DNA from: Abditibacteriota bacterium
GTDB lineage: Bacteria; Armatimonadota; UBA5829
Reading direction: 5' to 3'
NCBI GenBank assembly: GCA_017959625.1
Contig: JAGDAG010000212.1
Coordinates: forward strand, 1-5,854
DNA length: 5,854 bases
Each line of letters starts with the position of its first letter. Positions within the stretch are counted from its first letter, which is position 1. This document shows positions 5,348 to 5,854 of the stretch, piece after piece. The notes below the pieces were generated by a model. It was not told the DNA's origin, did no database searches, and saw nothing but the letters and a program-made list of their open reading frames with translations. The translations under genes were made by a program, and so were the position numbers.

Positions 5348-5854
5348 TTATTCAAGGACGGCGACCCCTTCTATGGTGGTGCCTGCGGGAGAAGTGACCA
5401 TATCCTTCAGCTGGTCGGGGTGCATCCCCGTGGAAAGCACCATTTTGGCGGAGCCGAGAACAGTCTGGGCGGCCAGCATGGTAGCGGTGTTTCTGGGCAG
5501 CCCCGAATAAACGCCGCCGTCGGAAAGGGCTTCGATCATCATAAATACAAAAGCAGGAGCCGAGCCGGAAAGGCCGGTGACGGCGTCCATCTGCCCTTCG
5601 GTGACCTTTATGCAGGTGCCTACCGCTCCCAAAAGCTTTTCCACAAGCTCCGTCTGGCTTCCGGTAAGGGCTCTGGAGCCTTCGCACCAGGCCAGCACTC
5701 CTTCCTTGATCTGAACGCAGAGGTTGGGCATGGTCCTCACTGTATAGGCGTCCGGAACAATGGCTTCTATGGTTTCCAGAGTCACCCCCGCGGCAACGGA
5801 GATCATAAGCTTGTTTGCAGATACGGGAGCGATCCGCGCAAGGACCCCGGGCAC
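5348..5854 (-). CDS. proC: Pyrroline-5-carboxylate reductase, 5' partial, ending at a premature TAA
   Basis: ProC catalyses the last step of proline synthesis, NAD(P)H-dependent reduction of 1-pyrroline-5-carboxylate, in the cytoplasm. The visible part (168 codons) starts inside the protein: the GTG at the window edge is an internal Val, and the Rossmann domain lies outside. Diagnostic segments are ISVAAGVTLE, VRTMPNLCVQIKEGV, DAVTGLSGSAPAFVF with the following IEALSDGGVYSGL, and TSPAGTTIEGVAVLE. The last is the conserved P5CR signature near the C-terminus. Translation stops at TAA 5350-5348 directly after VLE, where family members continue with a Lys/Glu and about 25 more residues. Those residues are still encoded downstream in frame, so the stop looks recent. 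The truncated product lacks the final helix, which contributes to the oligomer interface in known P5CRs. Activity is therefore uncertain. Family call is secure. Confidence 0.93.
   Translation of the reverse strand: MPGVLARIAPVSANKLMISVAAGVTLETIEAIVPDAYTVRTMPNLCVQIKEGVLAWCEGSRALTGSQTELVEKLLGAVGTCIKVTEGQMDAVTGLSGSAPAFVFMMIEALSDGGVYSGLPRNTATMLAAQTVLGSAKMVLSTGMHPDQLKDMVTSPAGTTIEGVAVLE

Noticed and set aside
1..5854. CRISPR arrays, tRNA, rRNA or complete insertion sequences
   Set aside because: No regularly spaced repeats, cloverleaf-type sequence or transposase reading frame was seen. The only tandem repeat is the two-unit 31-bp duplication.

Overview
The window reads as a chromosomal segment of a bacterium of middling GC content. 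Arg AGG/AGA and Ile ATA codons are frequent. A BspA-type leucine-rich repeat protein, a secreted family 31 glycoside hydrolase and the end of a Gfo/Idh/MocA dehydrogenase suggest a glycan-using, possibly gut- or rumen-associated anaerobe. The phylum cannot be fixed from this sequence.

Layout. On the + strand, 1-162 is the C-terminus of a Gfo/Idh/MocA oxidoreductase, closed by a strong hairpin at 169-205. From about 206 to 1180 the DNA becomes clearly AT-rich. This stretch has an extended -10 promoter (237-245), a hairpin over a Shine-Dalgarno with a 14-codon mini-ORF, and then a broken gene (about 351-1161) for a PIN/NYN-like nuclease-fold protein. That gene carries three lesions: a one-base shift at an A8 run, an in-frame TAG at 497-499, and a one-base shift at an A7 run that forms the dnaX-type heptamer A AAA AAG. 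Base composition returns to the background with a secreted protein (1195-2499) that joins a degenerate trypsin-like domain to LRR_5 repeats. A small membrane protein (2529-3056) follows 29 bp later, probably in the same operon. Its 3' end is rewritten by a 31-bp tandem duplication.

A compact bidirectional terminator (3080-3115) separates this + strand operon from the convergent minus-strand genes. These are a 706-residue exported GH31 glycoside hydrolase (5234-3114) and, upstream of it, proC (pyrroline-5-carboxylate reductase, 5' end outside the window). proC has a premature in-frame TAA at 5350-5348. The conserved remainder of its C-terminus is still readable in frame to a second TAA at 5275-5273. 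A hairpin with a T-tract lies between proC and GH31 and runs directly into the GH31 start codon.

Working together: the GH31 enzyme and the Gfo/Idh/MocA enzyme fit carbohydrate breakdown and sugar metabolism. proC is proline biosynthesis and has no evident link to them. The pseudoprotease-LRR protein and the membrane protein form a probable cell-envelope pair of unknown role. The most noteworthy observations are the disrupted or recoded PIN-like gene, the split proC, the pseudoprotease-LRR fusion, and the terminator abutting the GH31 start.
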